Source: Streptomyces spinosus (GTDB taxonomy: Bacteria; Actinomycetota; Actinomycetes; Streptomycetales; Streptomycetaceae). From it: 64,000 nt of DNA. A model generated the notes under the pieces. It was not told the origin of the DNA and did no database searches. It saw only the letters and a list, made by a program, of their open reading frames with translations. Shown one piece after another: positions 1 to 8,465 of this stretch. The stretch lies in assembly GCF_020400655.1 (NCBI RefSeq), contig NZ_JAINRC010000007.1:248001-312000 (forward strand), in the 5' to 3' direction. The position numbers were made by a program, and so were the translations under genes. The first letter of the stretch is position 1, and each line of letters starts with the position of its first letter.

Positions 1-137
1 TTCGGCTTCCCTGTGCGCTGATCCGGCCTGTTCGGACGCCCTCGCACCCGGTGCGTCCCGGGGCACGGAGTGAGAGCGCCCTCTTGTGGCGTGTTCATGC
101 AGTCCCTAGCCTCCGATGTGTTGTGCACAGCGAAATC

Positions 138-160
138 GTCGTTGCGCATGTTGCAACGAC
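138..160. promoter_or_regulatory. Inverted-repeat operator candidate upstream of the sugar ABC operon
   Basis: An exact 8-bp inverted repeat, GTCGTTGC and GCAACGAC, is separated by 7 bp and ends 5 bases before the GGAGG ribosome binding site at 166-170. Its place and size fit a repressor site of the LacI or GntR kind that controls sugar transporters in Streptomyces. It could instead act as an RNA hairpin in the leader. No regulator gene lies within the window next to it. Confidence 0.5.
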
Positions 161-178
161 TCATCGGAGGAGCACCGC

Positions 179-1477
179 ATGAAGCTGTCCGTCCGTCTTG
201 CTGGGCTCACCGCGCTGGCCACCGCCCTCGTCGCCGCCTGCGCGCCCCAGACCTCCGGCACCTCCGCCTCCGACAAGGACGACAAGACCGGCACCGTGCG
301 CGTCTGGCTCTTCCAGGAGGTCGACAACCAGCCCAAGCGGCGCGTCGTCGACGCGGTGATCGCCGGCTTCGAGAAGGCACACCGGGGCACCGACGTCACC
401 GTCGAGTACATCCCCGTCGAGACGCGTGCCCAGCGCGTCAAGGCCGCCTTCAACGACCCCGAGTCCGCGCCCGACGTGATCGAGTACGGCAACACCGACA
501 CCGCCGGCTACGTACGGGACGGCGGACTCGCGGACGTCACCCGGGAGTTCGACGCCTGGAGCGAGGCGGAGGACACCGATCCGACCGCCCGGCAGTCGGT
601 CACCGTGGACGGCAAGGTCTACGGGGCGCCGTTCTTCGTCGGTGTCCGGGCGCTGTACTACCGCACCGACGTCCTGCGCGAACTAGGCCTGCGCGCACCG
701 AGGTCGCAGGCCGAGCTGATCTCCACCGCGAGAAGGATCCGCGCCGCGAAACCCGGCCTGTACGGTCTGGCCGTCGGCGGCGCCTACACCTACGGCGCGA
801 TGCCGTTCATCTGGGCCCACGGCGGTGATCTGGCCAGGGAGCAGGGTGGCGCGTACACCTCCGCCATCGACAGCCCGGCCGCCCGGAAGGGCATCGAGGC
901 GTACACCTCCCTCTTCGGCGACGACAACTGTCCCGCCGCCAAGTGCGCGGGCATGGGCGGCAACGACACCGTGACGGCGTTCGCCTCCGGGAAGGCGGCC
1001 ATGGCGATCGGCGGCGACTTCAGCCACGCCGCCGTGGAGGCCGGCAAGGTCAAGGGGAAGTACGCGGTGGTGCCGCTGCCGGGGGTGGAGCCCGGCTCGA
1101 TCGCGCCGGCGTTCGCGGGCGGCAACAACATCGGCGTCCTGAAGAGCACGTCACACCGCACGCTCGCCGTGGACCTGATGGAACGGCTCGCCTCGAAGGA
1201 GACGCAAGGGGAGCTCTTCGACGCGATGGGCTTCCTGCCGACCTTCACGGACGTACGGCGGCGGGCCGCGGCCGAGAAGCCGTACGTGAAGCCGTTCGTC
1301 CAGACCCTCGCGGCCGGCACCAGGTTCGTGCCCGCCTCCCCCGCGTGGGCCCAGATCGACTCCTCGCTGGTGTTGCCGACCATGTTCCAGGAGATCGTCA
1401 GCGGCAAGAAGGACGTCGCGGCGGCTTCCGCCGACGCGGCGGAGAAGATGGACGACGCGTTCGGAGCCGCCAGGTGA
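179..1477 (+). CDS. Carbohydrate ABC transporter substrate-binding lipoprotein
   Basis: This 432-residue protein is the extracellular binding protein of a family 1 (CUT1-type) sugar importer. The start at 179 is chosen because GGAGG lies 8 bases upstream and the next residues form a lipoprotein signal: a basic N-terminus, a hydrophobic core and a lipobox ending in VAAC with the lipidated Cys at residue 21. The mature part has the pattern of solute-binding family 1, with FASGKAAMAIGG in the middle and a C-terminal helix-rich lobe. The GTG of the first permease overlaps its stop by 4 bases, so the three genes form one operon. The sugar cannot be told from the sequence. An upstream in-frame start at 116 would destroy the signal peptide and is rejected. 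Confidence 0.93.
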   Translation: MKLSVRLAGLTALATALVAACAPQTSGTSASDKDDKTGTVRVWLFQEVDNQPKRRVVDAVIAGFEKAHRGTDVTVEYIPVETRAQRVKAAFNDPESAPDVIEYGNTDTAGYVRDGGLADVTREFDAWSEAEDTDPTARQSVTVDGKVYGAPFFVGVRALYYRTDVLRELGLRAPRSQAELISTARRIRAAKPGLYGLAVGGAYTYGAMPFIWAHGGDLAREQGGAYTSAIDSPAARKGIEAYTSLFGDDNCPAAKCAGMGGNDTVTAFASGKAAMAIGGDFSHAAVEAGKVKGKYAVVPLPGVEPGSIAPAFAGGNNIGVLKSTSHRTLAVDLMERLASKETQGELFDAMGFLPTFTDVRRRAAAEKPYVKPFVQTLAAGTRFVPASPAWAQIDSSLVLPTMFQEIVSGKKDVAAASADAAEKMDDAFGAAR

Positions 1478-2466
1478 GCCGGCTGACGGCGCCTTCCGGG
1501 CCGGGACGCGTGGAGCCCCGGTGGGTGCGGGCGGTTCGCGGCGCGTCGCGCCCACGCGGCGGCAGCCGCGCCACGAACCCGGCCCCGCGCCGCCCGGGTG
1601 GATGGACGCCCTGGCTCTACGTGGCACCCGCCCTGCTCGTCCTGGGCGGCCTGCTGGTCTACCCCGTCTACCAGCTCGGCCTGATCTCGTTCATGGAGTA
1701 CACCCAGGCCCAGGTCAGCGGCGGGGAACCCACCCGCTTCCGGGGCCTGGCCAACTACACCGAACTCTTCGCCGACGACCAGTTCCGGCAGGTACTGCTG
1801 GCGACGGTCGGCTTCGCCGCGGCCTGTGTGCTCTGCACACTGGCGGTGGGCTGCGCGCTCGCCGTCCTGCTCACCCGGGTCCGCGCGGTCCCGCGGCTCG
1901 CCCTTCTGCTGGCCGCGCTGGGTGCGTGGGCCACACCGACCATCACCGGCTCGACGGTCTGGCTCTTCCTCTTCGACCCCGACTTCGGCCCGGTCGACCG
2001 TCTGCTGGGCATCGGCGACTTCTCCTGGACCTACGGCCGTTACAGCGCCTTCCTCCTGGTCCTGCTCGAAGTGGTCTGGTGCTCCTTCCCGTTCGTGATG
2101 GTCACCGTCTACGCCGGCATCCGCGCGGTGCCGGCCGAGATCCTGGAGGCCGCCGCCCTGGACGGCGCCTCCTCGTGGCGGATCTGGCGCTCGGTGCTGG
2201 CGCCGGCCCTCCGGCCGATCCTGGTCATCGTCACCGTCCAGTCGGTGATCTGGGACTTCAAGGTCTTCACCCAGATCTACGTGATGACGGGCGGCGGTGG
2301 CATCGCCGGGCAGAACCTGGTCCTGAACGTCTACGCCTACCAGAAGGCCTTCGCCTCCTCGCAGTACGGCCTCGGGTCCGCGATCGGCGTCGTGACGCTG
2401 CTGATCCTGCTCGCGATCACGCTCGGGTACCTGCGGCTGCTGCGCCGCCAAGGGGAGGAACTGTGA
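1474..2466 (+). CDS. Carbohydrate ABC transporter permease, MalF-like
   Basis: This 330-residue inner-membrane protein is the first permease of the sugar importer. About six hydrophobic segments are visible, starting with the one at roughly residues 47-65, after a basic Pro/Arg-rich cytoplasmic tail. The EAA loop that contacts the ATPase is clear around residues 218-245 (EAAALDGASSWRIW, followed by LAPALRP). The GTG start at 1474 overlaps the binding-protein stop (GTGA) and the C-terminus overlaps the next GTG in the same way, indicating translational coupling. Longer upstream readings of this frame run through the binding-protein gene and are not real. Confidence 0.92.
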   Translation: MSRLTAPSGPGRVEPRWVRAVRGASRPRGGSRATNPAPRRPGGWTPWLYVAPALLVLGGLLVYPVYQLGLISFMEYTQAQVSGGEPTRFRGLANYTELFADDQFRQVLLATVGFAAACVLCTLAVGCALAVLLTRVRAVPRLALLLAALGAWATPTITGSTVWLFLFDPDFGPVDRLLGIGDFSWTYGRYSAFLLVLLEVVWCSFPFVMVTVYAGIRAVPAEILEAAALDGASSWRIWRSVLAPALRPILVIVTVQSVIWDFKVFTQIYVMTGGGGIAGQNLVLNVYAYQKAFASSQYGLGSAIGVVTLLILLAITLGYLRLLRRQGEEL

Positions 2467-3311
2467 GCGTCGTACGCGGTCGGGCGGTACGGCGGCCCTG
2501 GCGGCTCGCCGCCGAGGCGACCGCGCTGCTGGTCGCCGCGGTCGTCGCCTTCCCCCTCTACTGGATGCTGCTCGGCGCGCTCAAGCCGGCCGGTGAGATC
2601 GAGTCCACCGAGCCGAGACCCTGGACGGCTTCGCCTTCGCTGGACTCCTTCCGGCGCGTGTTCGAACAGCAGGAATTCGGCCGGTACTTCGTCAACAGCC
2701 TCGTCGTCGCGGTGAGTGTCGTGATCGCCTCCGCGCTGATCGCCTTCCTCGCCGCGACCGCCGTGACGCGGTTCCGGTTCCGCTTCCGGACCACCCTGCT
2801 CGTCATGTTCCTGGTGGCGCAGATGGTGCCGGTGGAGGCGCTCACCATCCCCTTGTTCTTCCTCATGCGGGACCTCGGCCAGCTGAACACACTGGGGTCG
2901 CTGATCCTGCCGCACATCGCCTTCTCCCTGCCGTTCGCGATCTGGATGCTGCGCGGCTTCGTCAAGGCCGTGCCGGAGTCCCTGGAGGAGGCCGCGTACC
3001 TGGACGGAGCGAGCCGCGCGCGGTTCCTGTGGCGCATCCTCCTCCCGCTGGTCCTGCCGGGCCTCGTGGCCACGAGCGTGTTCTCCTTCATCTCCGCCTG
3101 GAACGACTTCCTGTTCGCCAAGTCGTTCATCATCAGCGACACCTCGCAGTCGACCCTGCCGATGGCCCTGCTGGTCTTCTACAAGCCTGACGAGCCGGAC
3201 TGGGGCGGGGTCATGGCGGCGTCCACGGTGATGACCGTCCCCGTCCTGGTGTTCTTCGTCCTCGTGCAACGACGCCTGGTCTCCGGGCTGGGCGGGGCGG
3301 TGAAGGACTGA
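2463..3311 (+). CDS. Carbohydrate ABC transporter permease, MalG-like
   Basis: This 282-residue protein is the second permease of the importer. It has an N-terminal hydrophobic segment followed by a periplasmic-type loop, five further membrane segments, and an EAA loop near residues 174-200 (EEAAYLDGASRARF). The GTG start overlaps the stop of the first permease by 4 bases and is preceded by AGGGGAGGAA, a strong ribosome binding site. No ATP-binding subunit follows. In Streptomyces such operons normally use the shared ATPase MsiK encoded elsewhere, so the operon is likely complete. Confidence 0.92.
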   Translation: MSVVRGRAVRRPWRLAAEATALLVAAVVAFPLYWMLLGALKPAGEIESTEPRPWTASPSLDSFRRVFEQQEFGRYFVNSLVVAVSVVIASALIAFLAATAVTRFRFRFRTTLLVMFLVAQMVPVEALTIPLFFLMRDLGQLNTLGSLILPHIAFSLPFAIWMLRGFVKAVPESLEEAAYLDGASRARFLWRILLPLVLPGLVATSVFSFISAWNDFLFAKSFIISDTSQSTLPMALLVFYKPDEPDWGGVMAASTVMTVPVLVFFVLVQRRLVSGLGGAVKD

Positions 3312-3460
3312 GCCGCTGCGCGCCCTTCCGTGCCGGCATGTTGAAAGAGCAATCAAGAAAACCCATAAAGCACCACCAAACGGACATGTCTCTCGGCAAA
3401 TCGGGCAATCGGGTGAGTGTCGGAGCGACCGCAACCATCCGCACGGACCTGGAGCACGCC

Positions 3461-3739
3461 ATGATCATCAAGAAGATGCACGAGATGGGCATCCGCAGCG
3501 AGCACGCCTACATGGCCGGCATGGCCTCCATCGGCCTCACGCTCGCCGCGTGGATGGGCTCGCTGAAGATGGAACCGGGAAAGGGCCTCGACCGCGCCGA
3601 CCGCTGGGGCATCTTCGTCGGCGAATGGGCACCCACCTTCTTCGGCCTGGGCCTCGCCCTGTCCCACTACGAACAGCAGGACGGCACCCTCACGGCGAGC
3701 AACGTGCACGAGCTCCGCGAACGGCAGAAGGCCGTCTGA
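3461..3739 (+). CDS. Small membrane-associated protein of unknown function
   Basis: I do not recognise a named family for this 92-residue protein. It begins MIIKKMHEMG and has two moderately hydrophobic segments, around residues 16-32 and 51-67, linked by a short charged loop; the C-terminus is hydrophilic. The start at 3461 has GGAG 7 bases upstream. A longer reading from 3338 would add 41 residues coded by a stretch that is poorer in GC and lacks a ribosome binding site, so it is treated as leader. The gene stands alone after the ABC operon and is followed by a hairpin at 3785-3812. Confidence 0.7.
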   Translation: MIIKKMHEMGIRSEHAYMAGMASIGLTLAAWMGSLKMEPGKGLDRADRWGIFVGEWAPTFFGLGLALSHYEQQDGTLTASNVHELRERQKAV

Positions 3740-3784
3740 ACGCGCCGGCGACGGCGCCGCCACAGCGGACCGGCGCCGTCCCCG

Positions 3785-3812
3785 CCCCCGCGCCCTCGCC
3801 CGAGGGCGGGGG
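3785..3812 (+). terminator. Hairpin terminator candidate
   Basis: CGCCCTCG (3791-3798) and CGAGGGCG (3801-3808) pair perfectly. Flanking C and G runs extend the stem, with one bulged G. There is no T-run, as is usual in Streptomyces. It lies about 50 bases after the small membrane protein gene. Confidence 0.45.
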
Positions 3813-3866
3813 CGCGGCGCAGGCGGGCGGGCCGCGTCCAACGCGCTGACGTGCGAGGATGGGGGC

Positions 3867-4361
3867 ATGGGCATCCCCCGCAGGAACGACGTCCGGGTCA
3901 TCGGGCAGGGGCGCGGCCGGACCACGATCCTCGCGCACGGCGTCGGCTGTGACCGGGACCTCTGGCGCCTCCTGACCCCCGGCCCGGCACGGCACTCCCG
4001 CGTGACGCTGTCCGACCACGTCGTTTCCGGCCGCTCCGGCCCGGCCGCCCGGCAGGAGGAGCACCACACGGCCCCGGACGTCTACGCCCGGGACGTGGTC
4101 GACGTGGGCGGGCAACCGGACCCGCAGGACGCCGTGTTCGCGGGCCACCCGGTCGGCGCCATGGCCGGCGTCCCGGCGGCCGCGGCGGTACCGGACCGCC
4201 CCGGCTCCCCGGTCGTGGTGTGCCCCTCCCCCTCCCGCATCGACGAGGAGGACCACCGCGACCGCCTGTTCACGTCGGCCGCCACGGGCCACCGCCGGCA
4301 ACCGAGCGTCCCCCGGGCCACCGCCCGGGCGACCACCGCCCGCGTGGAAGAGCCGGGCTGA
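3867..4361 (+). pseudogene. Decayed RsbQ-like alpha/beta hydrolase
   Basis: The 164-residue reading frame follows RsbQ, the hydrolase that pairs with the phosphatase RsbP: ILAHGVGCDRDLWRLL near residues 21-36, a degraded SDHVVSGRSG strand, YARDVVDVG, and FAGHPVGAM at 91-99. In RsbQ the last motif reads GHSVS and its first Ser is the nucleophile. Here that position is Pro95. The normal length is about 270 residues. This one stops at 164 and lacks the lid and the part carrying the catalytic Asp and His, ending in Arg/Ala/Thr-rich sequence. It overlaps the RsbP-like gene by one base (TGATG), the arrangement of an intact rsbQP pair. The hydrolase must be dead, although the frame is still open and may be translated. 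Confidence 0.75.
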
Positions 4362-5644
4362 TGTCCGGCTCCGGCCCGGCTCCTCCACCCCCCGGGGAGG
4401 CGCGGCCACCGATCGGTACGGACGTCACCGCCCTGCTGGAGGACAGCACGGAGGAGTTGTACGAGTCCGCCCCGTGCGGTTACCTCTCGACCCTGATGGA
4501 CGGCACCGTCGTCAAGGTCAACGACACGCTGCTGGGCTGGCTCGGGCTCTCCCGGGAGGAGGTCGTCCACCGCCGGCGGTTCGCCGACCTGCTGACCGTG
4601 GGCGGCAAGCTGTACCACGAGACCCACTACGCCCCGCTGCTGCGCATGCAGGGTCACGTGGGGGGCATCGCGCTGGAGATGAAGGCCGCGGACGGGTCCC
4701 GGCTTCCGGTGCTGATCACCTCGGCCGTGAAGCGGGGCGCCGACGGCCGTCCCCTGCTGATCCGCACCACCGTCTTCGACGCCACCGACCGCCGCGCCTA
4801 CGAGACCGAGCTGCTGCGCGCGCGCCGCGCGGCCGAGGAGGCCCGCCGCCAGGCGGAGGCCGACCGCGAGCAGCTGCGCGAGGCCCTGGCCGTACTGCAG
4901 CGCAGCCTGCTCCCGGCCCGCCTCCCCGCGGTGCCAGGCGTGCAGACCGCGGCCTACTACCACACGGCCTCACCGGTACAGCTGGGCGGCGACTTCTACG
5001 ACCTGTTCCCCCTCGGCGACGATCGTTTCGCGTTCTTCCTCGGGGACATCTGCGGAAAGGGCCCGCGGGCCGCGGCGGCGACCTCCCTCGTCCGCTACAC
5101 GCTGCGCACCGCCGCCTTGCACGGGCTCGCCCCCGAAGCCGTCCTGTCCGCCCTCAACTCGGCACTGCTCGAACGCTACGGCGGCGGGGAGCCCCGGTAC
5201 TGCACCGCCGTCTTCGGCACCCTGGAGGCGAAGGGGCAGAGCGTCCGCGTCCTGCTGGCCTCCGGGGGCCACCCGCCCGCGCTGCTGCTGCGGGCGGACG
5301 GCCGGGCCGAGTACCTGCCGACGCCGGGCGGGCTGCTGGTCGGGGCCTTCCCCGACGCCTCCTTCACGACGGTCCGCACCGCCCTCCACCACGGCGACAC
5401 GCTGTTGCTGTACACCGACGGCCTCACCGAGGCGCACACGGGAGACAGGAGCCGCCTGTACGGCTACGAGGCGCTGCGGTCGTTCGCCACCGAGCTCGCC
5501 CCCGCGGAGCCGCGCACCGTGATCGACGCCCTCGTCCGCCTGCTCGTCAGCTTCGGCGGGGGGCTCGAAGACGACACGGCCCTCCTCGCCCTGGGACGCC
5601 CGCCTCACTCTCGCACCGCGCTGTCCAGGACGGTGGCCGGGTGA
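4361..5644 (+). CDS. RsbP-like PAS-PP2C protein phosphatase
   Basis: This 427-residue cytoplasmic protein is a Ser/Thr phosphatase of the SpoIIE/RsbU type, expected to dephosphorylate an anti-anti-sigma factor. A PAS sensor domain spans about residues 28-150 and starts at LYESAPCGYLSTLMDG. An Arg/Ala/Glu-rich coiled coil follows to about 190. The PP2C domain runs from 195 to 418, with metal-site motifs LGGDFYDLF (near 207), GDICGKG (near 228) and EDDTALL (near 402). The ATG overlaps the stop of the decayed RsbQ gene. In Bacillus RsbP needs RsbQ, so loss of the partner raises the question of how this phosphatase is now triggered. Its next gene overlaps by 4 bases. Confidence 0.9.
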   Translation: MSGSGPAPPPPGEARPPIGTDVTALLEDSTEELYESAPCGYLSTLMDGTVVKVNDTLLGWLGLSREEVVHRRRFADLLTVGGKLYHETHYAPLLRMQGHVGGIALEMKAADGSRLPVLITSAVKRGADGRPLLIRTTVFDATDRRAYETELLRARRAAEEARRQAEADREQLREALAVLQRSLLPARLPAVPGVQTAAYYHTASPVQLGGDFYDLFPLGDDRFAFFLGDICGKGPRAAAATSLVRYTLRTAALHGLAPEAVLSALNSALLERYGGGEPRYCTAVFGTLEAKGQSVRVLLASGGHPPALLLRADGRAEYLPTPGGLLVGAFPDASFTTVRTALHHGDTLLLYTDGLTEAHTGDRSRLYGYEALRSFATELAPAEPRTVIDALVRLLVSFGGGLEDDTALLALGRPPHSRTALSRTVAG

Positions 5645-6240
5645 ACGGGTACGCGGCGTCCGGCGGGGCCGAGCCGGCGGACGTGCTCAGGGTGGCGCCG
5701 ACGCCGCGGACCGCGGTGGCGTGGCTGCCGCCGCCGGAGCTGTGGCCGGCGATCCAGGAGATCCGCCGGGAGCACGATCCGCAGGTGCGCCGGTGGCCGC
5801 CGCACGTGAACCTGCTGTTCGGCTTCGTACCGGAGGAGGAGTTCGGGCGGGCGGTACCGCTGCTCTCCGCGGGCGCGGCACGGACCGCACCGTTCCGGGC
5901 GCGGCTGGCCGGGGTGCACTCCTTCCGGCACCGGCACTACGCCACGGTGTGGCTCGACCCGGCCGCGGTCGACCCGGCGCCCTGGGCCCGTCTGCACCGG
6001 GAGCTGAGGCTGCGGTTCCCGCTGTGCGGGGGACGCGGTGAGCGGTTCACCCCGCACCTGTCCCTCGGCCGTACCCGGGACCCGCATCGTCTGGCCGTCG
6101 AGTGCGATGTGCGGCTCGGCACGCTGTCGGCGGCGGTCGAGGAAGTGGTCCTCCTCTCCCGCCGCGGCGACGGCCCCATGCGGCCCCGGGCCGTGATCCG
6201 CCTGGGCACGGGCGAGGTCCGCCGGACACGGGAGTACTGA
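5641..6240 (+). CDS. 2'-5' RNA ligase family / 2H phosphoesterase
   Basis: This 199-residue protein carries the paired histidine motifs of the 2H phosphoesterase family: PHVNLLFGF near residue 54 and PHLSLGR near residue 138, about 84 residues apart. The family acts on 2',3'-cyclic or 2'-5' linked RNA ends or related nucleotides; the substrate here is unknown. The first motif has Asn where most members have Thr or Ser. The GTG start overlaps the phosphatase stop (GTGA), so the two are co-transcribed. A convergent hairpin follows at 6254-6278. Confidence 0.8.
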   Translation: MNGYAASGGAEPADVLRVAPTPRTAVAWLPPPELWPAIQEIRREHDPQVRRWPPHVNLLFGFVPEEEFGRAVPLLSAGAARTAPFRARLAGVHSFRHRHYATVWLDPAAVDPAPWARLHRELRLRFPLCGGRGERFTPHLSLGRTRDPHRLAVECDVRLGTLSAAVEEVVLLSRRGDGPMRPRAVIRLGTGEVRRTREY

Positions 6241-6253
6241 CGCCAGGAGGACC

Positions 6254-6278
6254 GGCGGCGGGGACGGGCCCCGCCGCC
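6254..6278. terminator. Bidirectional hairpin terminator
   Basis: A perfect 10-bp stem, GGCGGCGGGG with CCCCGCCGCC, encloses a 5-base loop between convergent genes. Confidence 0.6.
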
Positions 6279-6293
6279 ACCCCCGTCCGCGGG

Positions 6294-7184
6294 TCAGGGC
6301 AGCGGGGTGCCGCCGGTCGCGTTGAGGATCTCGGCGGTGATGAAGCCGGCCTGCGGCGAGGCGAGGTACACGTAGGCGGGGGCCAGTTCGGCGGGCTGGG
6401 CCGGGCGGCCGAGCGGGCTCTGCTTGCCGAACTCCGACGTGTCGGGCATGGTCGACGGGATGAGCGGGGTCCAGACGGGGCCCGGTGCGACGGCGTTGAC
6501 GCGGATGCCGCGTTCGGCGACCATCTGGGCCAGGCCCTGGGTGAAGGTGACGATGGCACCCTTGGTCATCGCGTAGTCCAGCAGGTGCGGACTGGGCTTG
6601 TACGCCTGGACCGACGTGGAGTTGATGACGCAGCCGCCGGCCGGGATGTGCGGCAGGGCGAACTTGGTCAGCCAGAACATCCCGTAGAGGTTCGTCCGCA
6701 TCACCCGGTCGAACTGCTCCGTGCTGATCGCCTCGATGCCCTCGGGCTGGGACATCTGGTAGGCGGCGTTGTTCACGAGGACGTCGATATGGCCGAACTC
6801 GGAGACCGCCCGGTCGATCAGCGACCGGCAGTTGGCCTCGTCGCGGATGTCGCAGGAGACGGCGACCGCCTTGCGTCCGGCGTCCTCCACCAGCCGTGAC
6901 GTCTCGCGGGCGTCCTCCTCCTCGTCGGCGAGATACGTGAAGAGCACGTCGGCTCCCTCGCGGGCGAAGGCGATCGCCACCGCCCGCCCGATGCCGGAGT
7001 CCCCGCCCGTGATCACGGCCTTGCGGCCGTCGAGACGGCCCGAGCCGCGGTAGGACTCCTCGCCGTGGTCGGGCGGCGGGTCCATCGGGCCGGTCCAGCC
7101 TGGATGCGGCTGGTCCTGGGAGGGGAAGTCGGGGCGGGCGTGTTGTGTGACCGGGTTCGGACGATCACCCTGCTGATCCGTCAC
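6294..7184 (-). CDS. SDR-family oxidoreductase, general-stress type
   Basis: This 296-residue short-chain dehydrogenase belongs to the subgroup with a long Pro-rich N-terminal extension (PSQDQPHPGWTGPMDPPPDH), as in YhdF/YghA-type proteins. The NAD(P) motif TGGDSGIG is at 59-66, NNAA at 138-141, the catalytic Ser at 190/191, and Tyr204 and Lys208 in YAMTK. The start is GTG with AGGAGG 6 bases upstream. Relatives in other bacteria belong to the general stress regulon, which suits this neighbourhood; the substrate is unknown. Confidence 0.88.
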   Translation of the reverse strand: MTDQQGDRPNPVTQHARPDFPSQDQPHPGWTGPMDPPPDHGEESYRGSGRLDGRKAVITGGDSGIGRAVAIAFAREGADVLFTYLADEEEDARETSRLVEDAGRKAVAVSCDIRDEANCRSLIDRAVSEFGHIDVLVNNAAYQMSQPEGIEAISTEQFDRVMRTNLYGMFWLTKFALPHIPAGGCVINSTSVQAYKPSPHLLDYAMTKGAIVTFTQGLAQMVAERGIRVNAVAPGPVWTPLIPSTMPDTSEFGKQSPLGRPAQPAELAPAYVYLASPQAGFITAEILNATGGTPLP

Positions 7185-7262
7185 AGTGGCCTCCTGTGTC
7201 TCGGGGACAGGACAGACCAGCGGGTTCCCCCTTCGGGGCGGGCGAAAAGCGGTCCGCGCCGG

Positions 7263-7445
7263 TCAGGCCGTGGGCGCGGCCGGGCCGCCGGCGCGCATCC
7301 GGTCCCTGCGGGCGAGGTTGTACATCCGCAGGAGGTGTTTCGCCACGGCGCAGTGCGCGGCATCGGCGTGGCACTGGCGGCAGGTCCGCATGTGCTGCTC
7401 GTAGGTGAGGCGCGCGTCGTCCAACGCGTCGTTGACAGAAGACAT
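7263..7445 (-). CDS. Small Cys/His protein of unknown function
   Basis: The 60-residue product begins MSSVNDALDDARLTYEQH. It has a CRQCHADAAHC cluster (C-x2-C-H then H-C) in the middle, which could bind zinc or form a disulfide, followed by a basic helix. The ATG at 7445 has GGAG 9 bases upstream. A longer version starting at 7502 would add 19 unlikely residues. It lies 78 bases upstream of the SDR gene in the same direction. I do not recognise the family. Confidence 0.65.
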   Translation of the reverse strand: MSSVNDALDDARLTYEQHMRTCRQCHADAAHCAVAKHLLRMYNLARRDRMRAGGPAAPTA

Positions 7446-7584
7446 GGACTTCTCCGGGCAGGGCGCGTCACGGGACGGCCCCGAGTTGACTGACTGGTAC
7501 ACCCGGAACTAGGTGATCATGTTACTGCCGGTACTGGGAAACCCGTGGACTTCCGCCCCCGCGCCGCAGGGAGGCAAGCGGCTC

Positions 7585-8205
7585 CTACCGCCCCTGCCCC
7601 CGCTCCGCGCGGAGTGCCCGCGCGTGGTTCAGGAACGCCGTCAGGCCCACCTCGAACGCGCGGTCCGCGCGCCCGTCGCCGACCGCCGCGAGCGCCTCCG
7701 CCAGGCGGGGCGTCGGCACGCGGTCCGTCAGCTCCCACATCGCCTCGGGGGCGGCCAGGTCGAAGGCCGAGCCCAGCACCAGGTTCTCCAGGGCGATGAC
7801 CAGCGGCATGACCTCGGCCCGCTCGAAGCCGGCGGCGAGCAGCACGCCCACCGCGCGCTCGTACTGCTCCAGGACCCGGGGCGCGCGGACGGGCGAGGTC
7901 ATCAGCAGCGGGATCACCCTGGGGTGGGCGGCGAACGCGGCCCGGTAGGAGCGGGCCCAGGCCTCGACGGCCGCGTCCCACGGGGTCAGCTCCAGCGTGG
8001 CCGGGTCGATGGCCGCGCAGACGCGCTCGCGCAGCAGTTCCACGATGCCGTCCCGGCCGTCCACGTGGTGATACACCGACCCGGTCTGCGCGCCCAGCCG
8101 GCGGGCTATGGCCGGGACGCTGAAGTCACCGGTCTCGTCGATCAGCCGGAGCGCCGTGGCGGTGATGCGCTCGCGGTCGAGGAGCGGTGTGCGCGGCCGT
8201 CCCAT
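7585..8205 (-). CDS. TetR-family transcriptional regulator
   Basis: This 206-residue regulator has a TetR-type helix-turn-helix at about residues 28-58 (FSVPAIARRLGAQTGSVYHHV) and a C-terminal ligand-binding domain of the TetR/C type. It is divergent from the permease-amidohydrolase pair. A 21-bp near-perfect inverted repeat in the shared intergenic region (8272-8292) is the obvious operator, so it probably represses the transporter and itself. The ligand is unknown. The start at 8205 is fixed by the family's typical MGRPR opening; longer frames run through the intergenic region. Confidence 0.9.
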   Translation of the reverse strand: MGRPRTPLLDRERITATALRLIDETGDFSVPAIARRLGAQTGSVYHHVDGRDGIVELLRERVCAAIDPATLELTPWDAAVEAWARSYRAAFAAHPRVIPLLMTSPVRAPRVLEQYERAVGVLLAAGFERAEVMPLVIALENLVLGSAFDLAAPEAMWELTDRVPTPRLAEALAAVGDGRADRAFEVGLTAFLNHARALRAERGQGR

Positions 8206-8271
8206 GGTCAGCGATCCCCCTGATGTCCTGCCGAGGTCTTCCCGGATGCCCAACGGCAGGTTACATTGCCG

Positions 8272-8292
8272 AAACCGAAAGCCTTTAGGTTT
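8272..8292. promoter_or_regulatory. TetR-type operator candidate
   Basis: AAACCGAAAG (8272-8281) and CTTTAGGTTT (8283-8292) flank one central base and match as an inverted repeat at 9 of 10 positions. The site lies 67 bases upstream of the TetR start and about 174 before the permease start, in one of the few AT-richer stretches of the region. Confidence 0.65.
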
Positions 8293-8465
8293 ACGGCTCC
8301 GGGCGCCCGCACCCCAGGGCTCCCGCTCCGGGCGCCCGCCCTTCCCGGGCTCCCGGGACGCACCGGCCAGGACGGCCCACCCCGGCCCCGCCCGCCGGTG
8401 CCCGCGCACCCGGCTGCCCCGCCACCGCCGACTCCCTCCCGTCCGCCGCCAGAAGGGCACCCCGT

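Noticed and set aside
1..21. Possible C-terminus of an upstream gene (FGFPVR then TGA)
   Set aside because: Six codons are too few to support a call, although a regulator gene could end here.
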